DNA from: Arctopsyche grandis
Lineage: Eukaryota; Arthropoda; Insecta; Trichoptera; Hydropsychidae
NCBI RefSeq assembly: GCF_051622035.1
Contig: NC_135364.1
Span: 16,863,001 to 16,927,000, forward strand
Direction of reading: 5' to 3'
DNA length: 64,000 bases
Below are positions 26,769 to 36,783 of the stretch, piece by piece. The notes beneath the pieces are model-generated. The model saw only the letters and a list, made by a program, of their open reading frames with translations, made no database searches and had not been told where the DNA came from. The position numbers and the translations under genes were made by a program. The stretch's first letter is position 1. The number at the start of each line of letters is the position of its first letter.

Positions 26769-26880
26769 CCCTTTGAGTACTGACGTCTTTTCTGTTGAAA
26801 GCCCGCCACGCTGAAAATTTCGCCAACATTTCCAACTAGAATTATATGTAGAAATCCCATAGAAAGCGGGTATAAAAATG
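26769..26880 (+). mobile_element. piggyBac-like MITE end, truncated copy
   Basis: TTAA at 26765-26768 is followed by CCCTTTGAGTACTGACGTC and then GAAAGCCCGCCACG. The first 110 bases are the reverse complement of 43155-43264, the right end of the full copy at 42729-43264. A TTAA target and CCC-starting termini are the signature of the piggyBac superfamily. The copy is cut off where the composite element begins at about 26884. Confidence 0.7.
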
Positions 26881-26954
26881 GGGGTGACCGTCACCGCACC
26901 GAATGTTAAGAAATCAAAAATGTTCGTTTACCATCATAGAAGTAGAATGGGTTT

Positions 26955-27268
26955 GGTGCATCTGCTCTAAAATCGCCAGATTAACAGAACGGCAGCTTTA
27001 AACGTAATTCTCGTTTTCTCGAATGATAGATTACACATCAGATGACGAGTAACCTTTCGATGTGCACAGATGCAATTATTAAAATTGAGTTGGATCTTTC
27101 TGGCGAGTTTAACTCAATTTTAATAATTACCATTTTAATAATTGCATCTGTGCACATCGAAAGGTTACCCGTCATCTGATGTGCAATCTATCATTCGAGA
27201 AGATGAAAATTGCAGCCGTCCGTTAATCTGTCGTTCAATTTGTCTGGCGATTTTAGAGCGGATGCACC
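26955..27268. repeat. Large foldback (inverted repeat, arms about 140-155 bases)
   Basis: The left arm runs GGTGCAT ... AAAATCGCCAG ... TCTCGAATGATAGATT ... CAGATGACG ... AACCTTTCGATGTGCACAGA and then TGCAATTATTAAAATTGAGTT. The right arm repeats these in inverted order to ATGCACC, with a few mismatches and small insertions. The loop is about 20 bases near 27091-27110. Transcribed, it would make a long hairpin. It could be a foldback transposon or part of the surrounding composite element. Confidence 0.85.
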
Positions 27269-27521
27269 GCATCCAAGTAGAATGCATATAATCGCTCTCA
27301 GCCTCCAAAAATATTGCTACAAAAATGTTGCTACAAAAAGAGTTTGTTCATTGTTTGCTAAACTTTGTCTCTCTCTCTCTCTTGTCTCTCTTCTGACTTT
27401 CCGTCTCTCTCTTCGATGGCTCGCTTTTAGACGATACTTTTGTTAACAATGACCATTCTATGCATTCTACTTCTATGTTTACCATGCATACATATGAAAA
27501 ACGGTTAGTATATATATATAT

Positions 27522-27688
27522 CAGTGGCGTGCGGTAAAAGTCTCCCCCCCCCCCCCCCGTCGTACATCCTTACTTAATTTGCGTGAGCAGAATACAAGAG
27601 GAACAAGGCTTTTCCTCCCGTATCCTGCGCTCGCACATTAAACAAGGCTGTATGACAAAAAGAGAGATAATTTCACCGCATGCCACTG
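27522..27688. mobile_element. CAGTGGCGTG MITE, nested copy
   Basis: The element starts CAGTGGCGTGCGGT and ends ACCGCATGCCACTG, a 14-base inverted repeat with one mismatch. It contains a long C run at 27543-27558, ATACAAGAGG, CCCGTATCCTGC and AAGGCTGTATGACA. The copy at 43466-43626 is closely similar. It lies in an (AT)n tract, so an 8-base duplication (ATATATAT against ATATATTA) cannot be judged. hAT-like ends are the best guess. Confidence 0.8.
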
Positions 27689-28304
27689 ATATATATTATA
27701 TATACATAGTACCGTTTACGATGCACTTTTTTTTATCTTTCGACTTAAGATCTTTCGATTTTCGATCTTTGCCTTCCGATATTTGCTTTTTCGATCTTTT
27801 GACTTTCGGTGGCGTGAGGTAGACCCTAAGATTAGGTATCATTTATCGGCCCAGTGAAATAGCCCGATTTCCAAACAAATTGGGTATTTATCACGATATT
27901 ATATGTAAATGACCTTCTCTACAACATTTCGCCCTGCAAATAAAAAAAAAGAGTGCTCCTTTCTAAAAAAGCTCGCACGCCCGGCAAATTAAACGTCAAA
28001 TAGGTTGCCAGTAACAAAAATAAATACCGACCCTAACCACCTAATCTTAAATGAATAAAACCAACTCTAACTCAATCTAACCTAACCTTACCCTTAAATA
28101 AAGAAGTGTTGGCTGCTAATTTATTACGATGTGTTTGGATGGATATTACGATGAGTGAACCATGAGGAGAGTGGGAATGGACAGGAACGGGTCGACGCAC
28201 TATCATCCAACTGTCAAAAATTATAATTTCACTGATAGACGCCAGTGAATATTTAATTGGATATGATATCACTGAACTATACCCAGTGAACATGTAACTG
28301 GTTA

Positions 28305-28383
28305 AGGGGACCCCGGGCCGCCTTCGAAAGTCAGGCTCCAGGTTATTTGTTTACCCTTTCCCCCTCTCTCGTCAGGCCTATGT
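28305..28383 (+). mobile_element. Detached right end of a CAGGGCC-type hAT element
   Basis: CGGGCCGCCTTCGAAA, then CCAGG-TTATTTG, CCCTTTCCCCCTCTC and GTCAGGCC, match the right end of the neighbouring element (29513-29589). No matching left end was found, so it is a relic of another copy. Confidence 0.65.
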
Positions 28384-28406
28384 ATACATATATATGTACA
28401 TACATT

Positions 28407-29589
28407 CAGGGCCGTAGAGAGAAAATCCGGGCCCCGGTGCAAATTTGAAAATCCCCCTTTGACCCATTTTGGTAAAAATAAAATTTCAAAATATGTAAAA
28501 AAAAAAGTGATGTGGGTATTTCAATTAATATCGTTGCTAATTAATAAAAATATATTTCATATTAATTTATATACATAAATACAATACAGTGAAACTATAC
28601 AGTAATTTATATACATAAATACAATAAATTAAAAATGAAATAATAAAAACATATGTATACATTACACGTTAAAAATAGTTTCATTTTAAAAAAATTATGC
28701 TGTGATACATGAAATAAAAAACCGTAAAAATCAACTTATATTATTTATGGAAAAGCAAGTACATAATAGGTAATAATGTATTAAATTTGGGATGATTTTT
28801 TCTGTGAGACCTTTTTAAAATGTCTACATATATACATACATACATATACACACTTCAGATTGATACATGTTCATTATGGGTTAAAATAATCATGATAGAA
28901 AACAGTTGAATAATAAAAAGGAATTCATAAACGACAAATATTATTAATTTGAAAACTAACTTTGATCTGAAATATTCTAAATCCAGTCTACCGTTCGCAA
29001 TTATACAGCAAAATTTTAACATGTTTGAATAACGTATTTTCCTAAAGTCGAAAGGATACTATTAACGATTAAAATCAATCGTTTATTAGTATATTTCTGT
29101 TGAATTATTATTCTAGGAATAGCACGTGCTATTCCTAGAATAATTCATTCAATAACATTTGCAATTTTAAGTTAAAAGTTTCATAGCAAATTTGCAAATA
29201 GGTAAATGTGAAAGATTTTATCTTTATTTTCGATGTAAAAATGCACTAATCTCATACTTTTAACTGTCCGCTTGTTACCTGCTTGAATCGGCCAAGGGTT
29301 TTTTACTAATTTGTTTTGGATATTGTGACAAGGGAACTGACCATTCTAAACACCAGAATTGATCTTTCCCTAAATTTTATTATGCCGTAAGTAGATAAAA
29401 TCCGTTACTCAAAAACTGTTATACCATTTTGCTTAGTCTCCAAAAAACTCTAAGAGTATAATGGCCAAATAATGTTTTTATACTTTTGCTAAAAATGTAC
29501 ATATTATTTGCGGGGGCCTCGGGCCCCCTTCGAAATCCGGGCCCTGGCTATTTGCATTCCCTTTCCCCCCCCCCCTCTCATCGGCCCTG
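28407..29589. mobile_element. Non-autonomous hAT element with perfect 8-base duplication
   Basis: The element starts CAGGGCCGTAGAGAG and ends CTCTCATCGGCCCTG. It is flanked on both sides by the identical 8-mer CATACATT (28399-28406 and 29590-29597), the hallmark of hAT insertion. Subterminal GGGCCCC and CCGGGCCC words are also inverted. The 1183-base interior has no long frame, so transposition would have needed a transposase made elsewhere. Intact TIRs and duplication suggest a fairly recent insertion. Confidence 0.92.
29107..29144. repeat. Perfect 38-base palindrome centred on CACGTG
   Basis: Arms of 19 bases, ATTATTCTAGGAATAGCAC and its exact reverse complement, meet with no spacer at CAC/GTG. 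It lies inside the hAT element at 28407-29589. It may be a cruciform-forming or protein-binding structure, or simply a recent inverted duplication. CACGTG is an E-box core, but one occurrence proves nothing. Confidence 0.95.
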
Positions 29590-29597
29590 CATACATT

Positions 29598-31924
29598 CAC
29601 CAGTACATATATACACCACTACATTTTTAAAATAATTTCACATTGGAAGATCGGACTTACGTATTGTAAATAAAAAAATTAAATGTTCTTATGTCGAGAC
29701 ATTTTTTGTTCCGGGTAGTAGGGGCTTAAGTCTATGGGATTTATAGACAATTTGAAAAAAAACTTGTAAATTTAGGTATATGTATACAGACATATGTACA
29801 TATATTGGACTTAAACCCATTATAATGCCCACGTGAGATATTGAACTCAATATTATAGGCTTTAGGAGAAGAGCGTGCACAATGCACACCTCCAATATAC
29901 ATATTCCAGTGACTCTAAAATACAAATCTGAAAATTAATTGTTTGAAAGCTTCTACATTTTGTTCCTGATTTATACCATGAATTAGCATCTTTCATATAA
30001 TTCGTAATAATAATATCTGCTATTTTTGTCAAATTCATTAGTAGAAACACAAGTACATAAATAGAGTGAACATTCCTAACTTTTTTATACTAATGATCAC
30101 TGAATAAATCGACCATAAAAATATACTTAATAACATTATGTATATTGCGTTGCAAAAAACATATCTAATGAAATTTATTTGCTCGGTTCATTTAATTCAC
30201 TTTCATCACAATTTGTTCGACTTTGCAATGCAATGGCGTGGGCAGCTTTTTTCTAATGTGACGACTTTTTCTACATATAATATTAATATTTACCTAAAAA
30301 TAGCATACCTTTGCGATCTGCGTGGCGAATTCATATGAAATTTCTTCAAGATTAAAAAAAAATACGAACGCAATCGATGGTCGATTACGAAATTTTGACA
30401 CTTTAGAATTTCCGCAATGTGCAATTGCATATTAAATTTATTCGTAACTACTTTTTACTGCCATAGAGATATTATTCATCAGTGAAATTTTCCTTCGGCA
30501 AAAACAATAATTTCACAAAACTAACATACAATTACTTTTCTCTTTATATTGAAAGATTATATTATAATGCATCACGATGCACGTTATACACTGTTGCTCA
30601 TTGGTATTATTTCCCAATGTTTTATGTGTGCACTATTTGCATTCAATTTTCTTGTAAAACGGTTCAATGCGGAGATACTATACAATTTTCTACCGATAGC
30701 TACATAGTACAGAAGAATCGGGAAGTATTCATCGGCATTGTTAGATAACATCTAATTTGCTCCGTTTCTTGTAACGCCTTAGCAGTAATAAAAAAAGTGC
30801 ATCTATTGTTCTCAATTTTATTCCAGGAACGCACATCTACGTTTGCTCAAATAAATATATTCTTAGTAAAATTTTCCGCAATTAATTTCAAACGAAAATC
30901 ATTAATTTTCGTCATTGGGAGTTGCCGCAGTATCGTATGACACCATTGTTATAATGAAGTTAGTTAAAATTGAATTTTGAATCATATATGGATGTTTCCA
31001 TTGTGATTTTATATGTAAAGTCGTTCGGAAGACAATATGAAAAGTAAATTGACAATGAAAAGCGAAACTATCTATTGCGGAAGGTCGATTTCGATAATAA
31101 TGGTCGATGAGCGGTGGCTTCCTCTGCGTGAAACCGTTCAAGTAAAACCGCTTCCGCAAATTTTTACTTTCTTCTTCCATTCATCAATTTATTTCCACCG
31201 AACGGTGAAAGATTTACGGACAAAATTTACTGCATAGCCTGAAGCCACAGCTTGACGATATAGGGGCGTCAACTCTGCAATGCAGGAAACCAGATCAATG
31301 TGCAAACATTTCATTACAATTTTTTGTGCACGATTTACAATTTTTTGTGCCATCGTATATAATGTAGATTGTAGACTTTACTTCGCCCAAATCGATACTT
31401 TCAATGCGTTGTAATTGAATAATATTAAACACACTGATTTCCTTTTACACATTAAAACATAAGATTCCGTATGAACGGATACTTAAATAAGTAAATAAGT
31501 TTCCGCTAACACGGAACAGAATTTCACTTCAGCATTTTCTTTTCAACTTTAAAATATCTTATACAGAGACATCTATTGAAATTTTGTATCAAACATATAA
31601 ATTGGACTATACGGGTAAAGCAGCGATCTGTTTTATAACAAAGAGTAAAATTCAAAAATCTGTCAACATTTCGTACTAAAATAAGTCAATAAATATAAAA
31701 TTAAATATATTTATATTTAATTGTACAATATATTACACATTCACAACCACAATGTTCAAATTATTTTTACCCTGATATTTCAATTAAACAACTATTTACA
31801 ATATAATATTATCATCCATACAATTCGTAAAAACATAACAAAAATAAGTGAATATTTAAAATTATAATTGCAATTTGATTGCTAGGTATCTACGAATTGT
31901 ATATATGTTATAAACTTATAATAT
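29598..31924. other. Non-coding stretch downstream of the MADF pair
   Basis: No domain-bearing frame was found. Several 60-92 codon frames on both strands at 29689-31237 overlap one another and have AT-driven composition. The right edge is the 3' flank of the first MADF gene. Confidence 0.45.
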
Positions 31925-32843
31925 TCATTCACTTAAAACAGTATTAGGTGTTAACTGATTGAGAATTGCCTTATTGACTATTTGAGTGAGAAGTACTTCG
32001 GCGAACATTTTCTGCTGCTCCACCTTAATTTTTCCCAATTTTAAAGCTATGTAATTTCCAAAAGCATCATCTTCCTCAAATGTCACTTTCGAAATTTCAG
32101 AAATATCGGTGAACGCTTCTACGTCGACTTGTACTTCAGGTATTTCATACGAAAAATTATTAGTCTTCAGTGTAGTGTCTTCCATTTTAGAAAATGTATG
32201 CACCTGAAACGATAAAGTTCATGGACGAAATTATACACGTTTTGAGCTACAGTTGACAGCCACGAGTAAACATGGCGACAAACGTCAAAAGTGACGTTTC
32301 AATAACCACCGTATTTACCTGAGTGTTGAACGTATCCGGAAATGAAATGGTGTTGAAATTTTTGTTTGAATAATTAAAGTCTTCATTGACAGTTTCACTC
32401 TCGTTATCAGATAAATTTTGAACGTCCTGTTGCGTTTCGCCGCTCACAGTAAACAACAATAAATCATAATACCATAGACTAGGCACGTAGATGCTTTCGT
32501 CCCCATTTTCTATAGATTTTTGCACCTGTAATATAAAATTAGCAGTATTGGAGAGCCAACCATCGTGTGTATAACTATTCGTAATAAAATTTATGTATGT
32601 ACATACTTTTCTATGCTCCTTTCTGAAAGAACCTCGCAGTGATTGAATTTTTTTGACTACATCATCCCTGTCAGCGTTTTGTTTGATTTGTTTATACAGT
32701 TCAAGTAGAGCTTCAAAGCCGACTTCCTTGTGCGCACGCTTGTAATAATTCTTGTAATTTCTATCCCATAGTGCTGAGTGTTTCCGATATATTTTGATGA
32801 ACTCGGTGAGAAACTCCTTGTTCATGAATCCAATGTCGCACAT
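31925..32843 (-). CDS. MADF-domain protein, paralog A (3 exons)
   Basis: Predicted coding exons, in minus-strand order, are 32843-32607, 32525-32319 and 32203-31925 (stop TGA), giving about 240 residues. Introns of 81 and 115 bases have GTATGT/TTACAG and GTAAAT/TTTCAG borders. Residues about 8-105 form an MADF domain, a Myb-related DNA-binding fold found in insect transcription factors such as Adf-1: FLTEFIKIYRKHSALWD, then KKIQSLRGSFRKEHRK, then YVPSLWYYDLLLF across the first junction. An acidic linker follows, then a C-terminal block FGNYIALKLGKIKV, FAEVLLTQIVNKAILNQL, in the place where MADF proteins carry a BESS-like interaction helix. I chose ATG at 32843 because paralog B starts at the same MCD codon; the frame also extends upstream to 32924. 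Intron 1 is a multiple of three and has no stop, so retention would add 27 residues. A nuclear DNA-binding role is inferred; targets are unknown. Confidence 0.85.
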
Positions 32844-33070
32844 TTCGGCGTTGGGAAAGGAAAGCGCGTGGCGAAATACTACCGCCACGGGCAAACACGG
32901 CGCGGGCCGCGGCTTGTCCTTCACTCTTGCTGGTAAAGGACAGCGCTCTATGTTGTGTATAGCGACGTTTCTTTCCCGCGAAGCCTATGTGATCTGCCAT
33001 TCGGTGCAATAGTTACACGGAGCGGGATAGCGCTCTACAAGTCATATAGTGGCATCTCTCTTTCACCGCA
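32844..33070 (-). promoter_or_regulatory. GC-rich 5' flank of MADF paralog A
   Basis: GC content rises sharply just upstream of the start codon, with GGGCCGCGGC and several CG-rich words between 32870 and 33060, in an otherwise AT-rich region. The same change is seen upstream of paralog B. It probably holds the 5' untranslated region and promoter, but no TATA box or initiator can be assigned with confidence. Confidence 0.4.
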
Positions 33071-33341
33071 CGTCGTATATCGGCGCACGCAATCACGCAT
33101 TCCGCTCAAAGCTGCCTCTTCGTGTGTTGGTTTCTGCCAGTGCTATGTTTTACAATTAAAATTATTATTTCACATAAAATTAAGATTGAATATTTACATG
33201 AAAATAATGTTCAAATTAGACCACAGCTTCTTAGTAAAATATTTAAATATTTTATTGATTGATTAAGAAATTACCTATTGAGAAATATTAATAAAATGTA
33301 GACTACAAATTGTTGTATTCAACCGAAACCATACTAACGTA

Positions 33342-33507
33342 GTGTAGCGGCTCTACGACATGGTCGGGTTTAGGTCACCATCCTGCGAGCTGGGACCAAC
33401 TCGGCCATGTTGCTCGCTGCTAAACTACTTCTTTCCCAACCGTCATATTAAATAGTCGTGTGTACAACACTCCGTCGTTTCATTCCCTTCAACCTCCATA
33501 GTAGTAT
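33342..33507 (+). repeat. Dispersed repeat, copy 2 (CTCTACGACATGGTC family)
   Basis: This is homologous to 6405-6573 over its whole length. It lies between the two MADF genes, beside the Harbinger-like element. Class unknown. Confidence 0.7.
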
Positions 33508-33653
33508 TCTTTTGACATGTGGTTTAAAAGCATATTGCTATACACATATAATTGCCTTTAAGCGCGTTGCCACTTTATGATACATTTCTGAACACATTTA
33601 AATTTCTAAATTTGTATGTACATATGAGCAAATAAAATGTGCGTCAATAATAA

Positions 33654-34356
33654 CACTGAGCAACACAAAAAATTACCAGAGCGGAGACTAATCAATCTTT
33701 ACTAAGTTTGACCCACTGAATTTTAATAAGATAATGATTTTTAACGTACTAACTCTACCGTCAAATATGATAATGATAACGTACTAATGCAAGCGAGATA
33801 GCATGTAGTCCGACCGTTGTACTATGTGAGGTGGACTACATGCCATCTCACTTGCACCAACGCTATCAGCGTCACAAATGTGTACATAACGAAAGTCTTT
33901 CTAACGCAATTACCACTCGAGTTAGTACGTTTAGATAAAAAAAAATATTGAGATAGAAAACCAATCCTTATAAACGTGGTGAAATAAAAAATTGGCCATA
34001 TATGTAAACGCGAAATAGTACAGAGAAAAAATCCGTTAAAAAGTAAATATTTTTGACTTTTAAAATTTTCTAGACAATTAAGTATTTTAAAAGAATAAAA
34101 AATCACAATCAATAGAAAAAACATCTGACTATTGATTCCAACACTCACTTTGAGCAAAGCAATACTAGACTTTGAGTTAAAGATTGCAAAAGCCAAAAAA
34201 CTGTAAAAATTGTGCATTTTTTTAAACGCTCATATCTCGTAAACAATCACGAACCAACAAAATCATTATCATATTCGAATTCAGTGGGTCAAACTTAGTA
34301 AAGATTGATTAGTCTCCGCTCTGATAACACAAAAACGTGATTTTTTTTGCTCAGTG
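33654..34356. mobile_element. Harbinger-like non-autonomous element with TAA duplication
   Basis: The ends CACTGAGCAA and TTGCTCAGTG are perfect inverted repeats flanked by TAA on each side (33651-33653 and 34357-34359), the 3-base TWA target typical of PIF/Harbinger elements. Just inside, AGAGCGGAGACTAATCAATC and the following 30 or more bases are repeated in inverted order near 34325, so the effective inverted repeat is long. An internal hairpin with arms ATGTAGTCC and GGACTACAT lies at 33804-33844. A 131-codon minus-strand frame (33822-34217) resembles the frame of the second copy at 41850, but shows no transposase motif. Confidence 0.8.
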
Positions 34357-34574
34357 TAATTATAACCAAGTTATTTATAGAACTATTTCTTGATGTAACC
34401 GATTTTAACCATCAGCATAAGCGTGTGTAATAATATTCAAATTCAATATGAGATTTGAACGAAATCGTTCATAAAATGTGCCATTTGACCAAATCAAATA
34501 ATCTAAACATTATATAAAATATATTTCTATAAAAACACTTATTCTATTATTTACAAATGTATCATAAATTAATA

Positions 34575-35536
34575 TTATTGCAGAAATAATTGATTTTCAC
34601 GTTCAGTCAATATTGTATTTGGACTCAATTGATTCAAAATGGCCTTATTTACTACTTGAGTCAACAGAACTTCGGCAAACATTTTCTGCTGGTCGACTTT
34701 AATCTTGCCTAATTTATATGCAATGTAATTACCGAACGCTTCATTTTCTTTGACCTTCAATTTGGAAGCGTCTATGCACTCGTTCAGTATTTCAATTTCA
34801 ATTTTCGGCTCGTTTTGCTCGTATGAAATCTTTCTTTTCAAACTCGAAACCTCTGTCTTAGGAGCCTTATACACCTTAAAATATAAGAATAGTAAAATTA
34901 GAAATCACTCGAACTGGTTTATTTATATTTGTTAATGGTCGAAATTAGAAGCGTTATGTTTGTAAGTTGGCAGCGCGCATACGAACGTCAGCTGTCAGTT
35001 TGCCGCAAATACTCACTTGATTATTTAACATTTCCCCTGGTTCGATAAGCATCGCAACGTTCGAAATATTCTTATGATCATATTGGAAATCTTCAAGGGT
35101 CACTTCGTTTTCATTATCCGAATGGTTATCAAACCCTGTCTGCGTTTCGTCTTCTATGGTGAACATCAACAAATCATAGTACCAGAGACTGGGCACATAC
35201 ACTTGACTGTCTCCAACTTTCAACGAATCTTGTACCTGTGAATTTTAACCATCACAAGGATCAATTTATAAATTAAGTGCAACATTTATGATGAATTACC
35301 TTCTTATGTTCCTTCCTGAAGGAGCCTCTCAGCGATTGTATCTTCTTGGCGATGCTATCTCTTTCAATCTTCTGCCCGAATTTGTTGAAAAATTGTATCA
35401 AGGCGTCATAGCCCTTGTCCTTGAAAGCGCGTTTGTGGTAAACTTTACTCCTCCTGTCCCACAGAGCGGGATGCTGTCGGTATATGTTAATGAATTCCGT
35501 CAAAAAATCCTTATTCAGAAGTCTCATGTCGCACAT
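34575..35536 (-). CDS. MADF-domain protein, paralog B (3 exons)
   Basis: Predicted exons, in minus-strand order, are 35536-35300, 35235-35017 and 34874-34575, giving about 251 residues. Introns of 64 and 142 bases have GTAATT/TTCACAG and GTGAGT/TTTTAAG borders. Exon 1 has exactly the same length as in paralog A (79 codons) and is about 60% identical. The MADF domain shows FLTEFINIYRQHPALWD, KKIQSLRGSFRKEHKK and YVPSLWYYDLLMF. The linker is acidic and diverged. The C-terminal block FGNYIAYKLGKIKV, FAEVLLTQVVNKAILNQL is nearly identical to that of A, which suggests strong constraint on the dimer or partner surface. B has a longer C-terminal end (ERENQLFLQ). The frame extends upstream to 35578 but the shared MCD start is preferred. 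The genes lie head to tail about 1.7 kb apart, so a local duplication is inferred. Confidence 0.85.
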
Positions 35537-35720
35537 TGCGGCGAAAGCCGCGCAAGTCGCCCGGAAAGAACGGCGCAATTAGACAGACTAGCGTCCTGTT
35601 GCGGATAAACATGGCGCGATTGAACCGAAGAAAGAGACCGTTCTATACGAGCTGTCTAGCTCTGTCTTTTTCCGGCACTTCGTTACGCGTTTCTCCGCGT
35701 GACGTCATCAGTACCGCGGT
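35537..35720 (-). promoter_or_regulatory. GC-rich 5' flank of MADF paralog B
   Basis: CG-rich sequence between the start codon and about 35720 mirrors the GC-rich flank of paralog A. It probably contains the 5' untranslated region and core promoter. No specific element is identified. Confidence 0.35.
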
Positions 35721-35986
35721 TTTACGTTTTTATTTTCACGCAAACAGGCTATCGAAAAAAGTTTGACGAGATTAGGGTTTGCAGTTTATCAGATTATTCA
35801 ATACCAATAATGAATATTATCCAATTCAACACCAAAATTCTACTATTCGAAAAATATAGTTTTCTACAAATGAAAACATGGACAAAAAAGCAATTTGACT
35901 ATCACTACGTACGATGTTTGCATAGTACGGTTCGGTGATTATTGGTCACAAAGTCACAAAGATCTCTATAACGGAAAATCTGGCAG

Positions 35987-36202
35987 CAGTACCGGTTTGA
36001 GGGGGGGGCTGGGTCGGGTGGCGCCCGAAGGCGCCAAATAAGTTAGGGCCCCGAACGATGCGCCAAAGGCGCCTTAAAATTCAAAATTAGAGCGCCAAAA
36101 GTTAATCAAAATGTTACATTAGAGCGCCAAAGGCGAAAGTTCTTTCTGAGGGTGTTAAGAAAAAATTGCCCGAGGGCGCCATCAGGTGTAAGGCCGGCAC
36201 TA
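35987..36202. mobile_element. Short hAT MITE with perfect 8-base duplication
   Basis: The 216-base insert is flanked by identical TCTGGCAG 8-mers (35979-35986 and 36203-36210). Its ends CAGTACCGGTTTGA and TAAGGCCGGCACTA are imperfect inverted repeats. The interior repeats the word GCGCCAAAGGCG and relatives several times, with GGCGCC palindromes. No coding capacity. Confidence 0.9.
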
Positions 36203-36352
36203 TCTGGCAGCCGAGAAGTCCATCATACTAACGAGAACTCGAGTGCCAAATATTCCGTATTCGCATTTTTCATGTCAAAAATTGTCTTTTGGGCGATCGT
36301 GATGTGACTAATATTTTACTAATATAGTATTTTACATAGATATAGATATATA

Positions 36353-36783
36353 CAGTGTTGTCACCCCAATTTTGGAACGACGGGTTACCAAATTTTTTTG
36401 AAAAATTTTATTTTGAAAATATACAATAAAGCAGAGCATCGCAACCTCTTGATATTCGGGGCACACATTGTTTTCGACTCGTAGAGTTTGTCAGCTACGT
36501 ACATACATATGTACTTCATCGGCAGTCCCTAGCGAGTCGGTACATGCATAGGTGACAAAACATTAACTAACATCGGTTTTCTCCCTCACACGGGATCTCA
36601 CTCGCACGCGTTAGATCGAAGTGATGCTCGCGGAACTAAAACTGCCGCGTCACTCAGGTTACGATGCTCTGCAATAAAGTATAAGTATATGTAGTCTACT
36701 TTTTATAGTTTTTGACAAAAATTATATGATTTTTAACAACGGGCTTCCGGAAACCCATGGAAACCATTAGGGTGACACCACTG
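36353..36783. mobile_element. hAT-type MITE inserted in a SINE tail
   Basis: The ends CAGTGTTGTCACCC and GGGTGACACCACTG are inverted repeats, and GATATATA flanks both sides exactly (36345-36352 and 36784-36791). The interior of 431 bases has no recognisable gene. The right duplication belongs to the AT-rich tail of the adjoining minus-strand SINE, so the SINE was there first. Confidence 0.88.

Larger units (their letters stand above)
26884..27826. mobile_element. Composite inverted-repeat element, copy 1
   Basis: The left terminus, TGACCGTCACCGCACCGAA, and the right terminus, TTCGGTGGCGTGAGGTAGACCC, are inverted relatives, and the second copy at 43382-44210 has the same ends. The right flank carries repeats of the word TTTCGATCTTT. 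Inside lie a long foldback (26955-27268) and a CAGTGGCGTG MITE (27522-27688). No transposase is present, and the class is unknown. Confidence 0.6.

Noticed and set aside
32761-33266. Frames overlapping the start of MADF paralog A on both strands
   Set aside because: They cover the GC-rich 5' flank and first exon in wrong frames; no motif.
35288-35766. Plus-strand frames of 106 and 76 codons
   Set aside because: Antisense to the first exon and 5' flank of MADF paralog B.
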